From the NCBI RefSeq assembly GCF_000156575.1, contig NZ_GG666049.1, positions 53,241-117,240 on the forward strand: a DNA stretch of 64,000 nt, written 5' to 3'. Source of the DNA: Anaerococcus lactolyticus ATCC 51172. Lineage in GTDB: Bacteria; Bacillota; Clostridia; Tissierellales; Peptoniphilaceae. This document shows, piece by piece, positions 60,775 to 64,000 of this stretch (positions are counted from its first letter, which is position 1; each line of letters opens with the position of its first letter). The position numbers and the translations under genes were made by a program. The notes beneath the pieces are model-generated. The model saw only the letters and a program-made list of their open reading frames with translations. It did not search any database and had not been told where the DNA came from.

Positions 60775-61617
60775 ATGAATAATTTTAAATATATACTTAC
60801 AGGACTTTTTGTTGCGTCGACTTTGACCTTAGCAAGCCCAGTCCTAGCAGCAGAAGATTCAACAGACGAAACTACAATACCAGAAGAAACAAAAGTAATT
60901 GAATATAAAGATTTTGATTTAGATAAGATGGTTGGTCTTAAGGAAGATACTGACCTTGTTCACGAAAAAACCCAACTAACCCAAACTTCCTACAAGGCAG
61001 AAAACGAACTTGAAGTCAAGAAAGAAAAAGGTCACCCAGATCGCGTAGAAATCAAAGGTTCTAATAGAAATGCAACAGGAACTACTAGCGAACCTGGCAG
61101 CCTATCTTGGAGAAATTACAGACGAGGCGACTTATCAAATTTTGACATAAGAACTAAAAACCCAGATCACATAACTGGCGCTTACATAGACAAGTTCCTA
61201 GAAAAACGTGGTCACTATACCCCACTTAAGGGCTATGGTGATACAATCCTTAAGTACTCAAACAAATACGGTATTAACGTAGGTATTTTTATGGGTCAAA
61301 TCGCAAAGGAAACTAATTTTGGCAAGCATGCTGGAGTAGGCAAATACAACTTTGGTTGTATCCGTTATTATAGAAATGGTGTTGGTGGCCAATGGGCTCC
61401 TGCCTATTCAAGAAGAGGTTCTGCTTGGGTAAACCCACCTACAGTTGAAGACGGCATCGAAGTTGTCTTCAAGCTAATGAGAGATGCTTATGCAAATAAG
61501 GGCTGCACAACCTATAAAGCCTTCATAAACCGTTATTCTCCATCTTTTGAGAATAACCACAGATCTTTTGAGCAACTCGCAGCAGGAACTATGAACGCCT
61601 TAAATATATCTTATTAA
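60775..61617 (+). CDS. secreted glucosaminidase-domain peptidoglycan hydrolase
   Basis: A 280-residue exported protein. Signal peptide 1-27 (F-V-A-S-T-L-T-L-A-S-P-V-L-A-A), a charged linker, and a glucosaminidase/lysozyme-like domain in the C-terminal 160 residues with N-V-G-I-F-M-G-Q-I-A-K-E-T-N-F-G, whose Glu is the likely acid, and K-Y-N-F-G-C-I-R-Y-Y. Cell-wall cleavage is the probable role. Single gene with own promoter and terminator. Confidence 0.85.
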   Translation: MNNFKYILTGLFVASTLTLASPVLAAEDSTDETTIPEETKVIEYKDFDLDKMVGLKEDTDLVHEKTQLTQTSYKAENELEVKKEKGHPDRVEIKGSNRNATGTTSEPGSLSWRNYRRGDLSNFDIRTKNPDHITGAYIDKFLEKRGHYTPLKGYGDTILKYSNKYGINVGIFMGQIAKETNFGKHAGVGKYNFGCIRYYRNGVGGQWAPAYSRRGSAWVNPPTVEDGIEVVFKLMRDAYANKGCTTYKAFINRYSPSFENNHRSFEQLAAGTMNALNISY

Positions 61618-61621
61618 TTAC

Positions 61622-61653
61622 AGACCAACCTAGAATTAGGTTGGTTTTTTTGT
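61622..61653 (+). terminator. terminator of the glucosaminidase gene
   Basis: ACCAACCTA-GAA-TTAGGTTGGT followed by T residues, just past the stop. Confidence 0.9.
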
Positions 61654-61740
61654 CTATTTTTTTGCCTTTGCCAGCAAAAACATATAAGATATATAGGGAA
61701 GGAAGAAAAAAGTTAAGAAAGAAGTTAAGAAAGGATAAAA

Positions 61741-62400
61741 ATGAAAAAGCTAATATTTGACGTAGATGGAACAATTTTGGATTCCATGCACATCTGGGTA
61801 GAACCACAATCCAAACTCTTTGCCAAGTATGGATTCAACTTAGCCAACCTATCCAAAGAAGAAAAAGCGAAAATCGAAGCCCTATCCGTTGATGACATGT
61901 GCCAATACATAGCCGATGAAATAGCCACAGACATGACTTTCGATGAGGTTATGCAATACTTTGATGATATTGTCTACACCGGCTACAAGGATTTGCTCTT
62001 GCCAAAACCAGGCAACCTTGAAATCCTAAAAAAATTAAAGGATTTAGGATTTTCCATGTCGATTGCCTCCTCTACCCCATATAAATACTTGGAAATGGCT
62101 CTTAAGAGGCTAGGAATTTATGATTACTTTGATTTTTTTGCCACTCCCGAACTTCTTCATATGAAAAAATCAGACCCTGCCTACTGGCAGTATTCAATAA
62201 TGAAACATGGAGCAAGACCAGAAGATTGTGTGCTTTTTGACGATGCCCTCTATGCCTTAGAAGCTGCAAAAAAAGAAGAGATTATGACTGTAGGTCTAAA
62301 AGACTTCCCTTGGAACAAAAAAGAATGGGCCCATATCGAAGAAGTGGCTGATATGACACTAGAAAAAATTTCCGATATGGACGTAAATAAGTTTATATAA
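61741..62400 (+). CDS. HAD-family phosphatase (β-phosphoglucomutase-like subgroup)
   Basis: A 219-residue HAD hydrolase. Motif I F-D-V-D-G-T-I (Asp7 nucleophile, Asp9), helical cap to about 85, motif II I-A-S-S-T, motif III Lys near K-K-S-D-P, and motif IV V-L-F-D-D-A. Class C1 cap. Small phosphorylated metabolite expected; substrate unknown. Confidence 0.9.
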   Translation: MKKLIFDVDGTILDSMHIWVEPQSKLFAKYGFNLANLSKEEKAKIEALSVDDMCQYIADEIATDMTFDEVMQYFDDIVYTGYKDLLLPKPGNLEILKKLKDLGFSMSIASSTPYKYLEMALKRLGIYDYFDFFATPELLHMKKSDPAYWQYSIMKHGARPEDCVLFDDALYALEAAKKEEIMTVGLKDFPWNKKEWAHIEEVADMTLEKISDMDVNKFI

Positions 62401-62407
62401 AAGAAAA

Positions 62408-62444
62408 AAGATGTTTGACTAAAATTTTAGTTAAACATCTTTTT
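62408..62444 (+). terminator. terminator of the HAD gene
   Basis: AAAGATGTTT-GACTAAAATTTTAGTT-AAACATCTTT, with an inner ACTAAAATTTTAGT palindrome, followed by TTG. Confidence 0.85.
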
Positions 62445-62569
62445 GTTTCTAATAGTGAATAATTTTTTAAAGGCTTTGCAATTTAGGAAATATTTGAAAA
62501 GCGCTTTCGGATATTTACCTTAAAGCCCATCTTAAAACATTCTCTTTTGCCTTCAAATAGTAGTCCTGC

Positions 62570-63847
62570 TTATTTTTTCTTATTAACGATTACAGATACA
62601 CCATCTGGAACGAAGGCTACCTTAGCATCTTCGCCTTTGATTTCCTTTGCCATTCTTAGAGCATCTTCAAGACTTTCAGCATAGGTCATGTGCATATCTT
62701 CGATTAATTGTCTATTTTCTGGGTCAGTTACAAAGATAACTTTATGACGTACAAGGATTCTTGCTAGAATTTGGATTTCCCATTGGTCTGGAATGGTTTC
62801 TTCCATTGGAATTTGAAGAACTCTGTCTTCTACATCTTTTGGAGTTTCAGCATCTTTGAAAGTTCTATAGAAGCTTTCACCACCGTGGCCATCATTACAT
62901 CTAGAAACTTCGATTATTACACCGTCATCTGCTACTGCAGCTTCTGCAGCTGTCATTGATTTTACAGATTGGTAGACGTTTTGATCTAGTGGGTAACCAC
63001 CATTACTTGTTACTGCAATGTCAGCATTTACACCTTCAACAGTTGATAGGCCTCTAACAAATTCAGTTCCTTCATAGTGGGCTTTTACCCTATGACCTGC
63101 AAAGGCATTAATAATCTTCTTGTCAGCGTCAATTACAACGTTTAAGATAAAGGCTAGTTTTGCTTGTTCTGCAGCAAATTCCATGTCTTTGTGGATTGGG
63201 TTTTCTACTAGAATACCTGTTCTTGAATAATCACTTGCTATAAATTTAGAGCAGTGGTTGGCAAGAACTGTTTTTTCGCTTGCTATACCTGGAAGTACTG
63301 ATTTTCTACCACCAGAGAAACCTGCGAAGAAGTGTGGCTCGATAAAGCCTTCAGCTATTAATAAGTCAGCATTTACAGCGTGCTTGTTTAATAGAAGTCT
63401 TCCACCTGATGGAAGTCTATCAAGCTCAACCATGTCTTCATCTACGCCAGATTTGTGAACAACGATGTTTTCATTGTCAACTATTTCTTGTCCATACTTA
63501 GCAACTAATTCTTCATGAGTAGTTGGTCTGTGGAAACCTGTTGCGATAAGAATTGTAATCTCTGCATCTGGGTTTGTTGACCTAATTTCCTCAAGAAGGA
63601 TTGGCATGGTTATAGCAGATGGTACTGGCCTAGTGTGGTCAGATGAAATTATTGTTATTGTTTTCTTGCCTTTTACAAGGTCCGATAATTTCTCTGTCCC
63701 AATTGGGTGTGCTAGGGCATCTCTAACAAGGTCTTCTTGGCTTTTTGTCGCCTTAAAACTGTGCGCCTTGCTCTCAAGTATGGCTACATCATCGCCTACT
63801 TCCATTTCGATAAATTCTTTGCCATAAGGCAATCTTACTTGTTTCAT
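62570..63847 (-). CDS. LarA-family nickel-dependent lactate racemase homologue
   Basis: A 425-residue LarA/DUF2088 protein: S-S-D-H-T-R-P-V-P and A-T-G-F-H-R-P-T near the N terminus supply the conserved histidines, and G-F-S-G-G-R-K-S-V-L-P-G-I-A contains the conserved lysine that joins the pyridinium-nickel pincer cofactor in LarA. No larB, larC or larE is nearby; they would have to be elsewhere. Many relatives racemise other hydroxy acids. Confidence 0.9.
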   Translation of the reverse strand: MKQVRLPYGKEFIEMEVGDDVAILESKAHSFKATKSQEDLVRDALAHPIGTEKLSDLVKGKKTITIISSDHTRPVPSAITMPILLEEIRSTNPDAEITILIATGFHRPTTHEELVAKYGQEIVDNENIVVHKSGVDEDMVELDRLPSGGRLLLNKHAVNADLLIAEGFIEPHFFAGFSGGRKSVLPGIASEKTVLANHCSKFIASDYSRTGILVENPIHKDMEFAAEQAKLAFILNVVIDADKKIINAFAGHRVKAHYEGTEFVRGLSTVEGVNADIAVTSNGGYPLDQNVYQSVKSMTAAEAAVADDGVIIEVSRCNDGHGGESFYRTFKDAETPKDVEDRVLQIPMEETIPDQWEIQILARILVRHKVIFVTDPENRQLIEDMHMTYAESLEDALRMAKEIKGEDAKVAFVPDGVSVIVNKKK

Positions 63848-63924
63848 ATTTACTCTCCTTTTCTTCTCTCACTACTATTTTATAAGATAACTGTAAATAA
63901 TGCAAACAATTTCATGCTAGAATT

Positions 63925-63949
63925 AAAAAACTCTTCCGAAGAAGAGCTT
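63925..63949 (-). terminator. terminator of a gene beyond the window
   Basis: On the minus strand GCTCTTC-TTCG-GAAGAG followed by six T residues. It must belong to a minus-strand gene outside the window, upstream of the LarA gene. Confidence 0.75.
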
Positions 63950-64000
63950 AAGCTAACATATATCTTTTTACTTTTCTATAAATCAAGCCCATTGCAAAAA

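Noticed and set aside
62570-63847. calling this gene larA with lactate racemase activity
   Set aside because: The family has several substrates and the cofactor genes larB/C/E are not seen here; family name only is given.

Overview
The window reads as chromosome of a low-GC, Gram-positive anaerobe of the Peptoniphilaceae/Tissierellia type (an Anaerococcus-like genus is my best guess). The basis is an AT-rich base composition, Firmicutes-style ribosome binding sites, a carD-yacL-ispD-ispF-metK operon, ECF vitamin transporters behind riboswitches, PRD-regulated lactose/cellobiose-type PTS genes and LarA/bile-acid-type flavoenzymes. No rRNA, tRNA or CRISPR array was seen.

Layout. 1-6.6 kb is an unusually AT-rich accessory block: a restriction endonuclease gene convergent to two adjacent C5-cytosine methyltransferase genes and a small AbrB-like gene, followed by an IS110-family element with a candidate bridge-RNA region. 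6.7-14.8 kb (minus strand) holds a tsaE-tsaB-rimI-tsaD-membrane protein-S41 lipoprotein operon, an FMN-riboswitch-controlled ribU, an orphan response regulator, gpmA and an mreB homologue. 15.7-22.5 kb (minus) holds carD-yacL-ispD-ispF-metK, a lipid kinase and four small genes. uvrA and uvrB (minus) follow at 22.5-28.4 kb, then a TPP riboswitch with thiT. 30-35 kb holds two different ABC exporter-like modules, one headed by a GntR/YtrA-type regulator with a tandem operator. 35-43.6 kb (minus) holds surface-polymer genes (Wzz-like with a degenerate nucleotide-binding domain, EpsG-like polymerase), an adhesin-like DUF4097/DUF2089 pair and two glycolipid-type glycosyltransferases. 44.6-50.3 kb holds an SdpI-like protein, a MerR/zinc-ribbon/methyltransferase-like fusion and an SDR-flavoenzyme-MFS operon. 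50.8-53.6 kb is a P-type ATPase behind a yybP-ykoY-type (Mn2+) riboswitch. 53.7-59.4 kb is a PTS cluster with a BglG/LicR-type regulator and a DUF871/MupG-type glycosidase. The end holds split chromate transporter genes, a secreted glucosaminidase, a HAD phosphatase and a LarA homologue.

The most striking signal is not a gene. Five intergenic, ORF-less elements of about 0.75-0.95 kb (R1 14.9-15.7, R2 25.5-26.4, R3 29.3-30.1, R4 37.9-38.8, R5 43.6-44.6 kb) share one architecture: inverted ends, a terminator-like hairpin, a central hairpin (B), a roughly 145-bp palindrome (C), and at each end a two-tier GC-rich stem-loop whose stem sequences differ from copy to copy while remaining complementary. 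This copy-to-copy covariation, together with a reversed copy (R2), shuffled end types and a nested insertion (R4, with 27-bp perfect inverted termini), points to an abundant family of structured non-autonomous repeats that I do not recognise. It is the best candidate here for an undescribed system.
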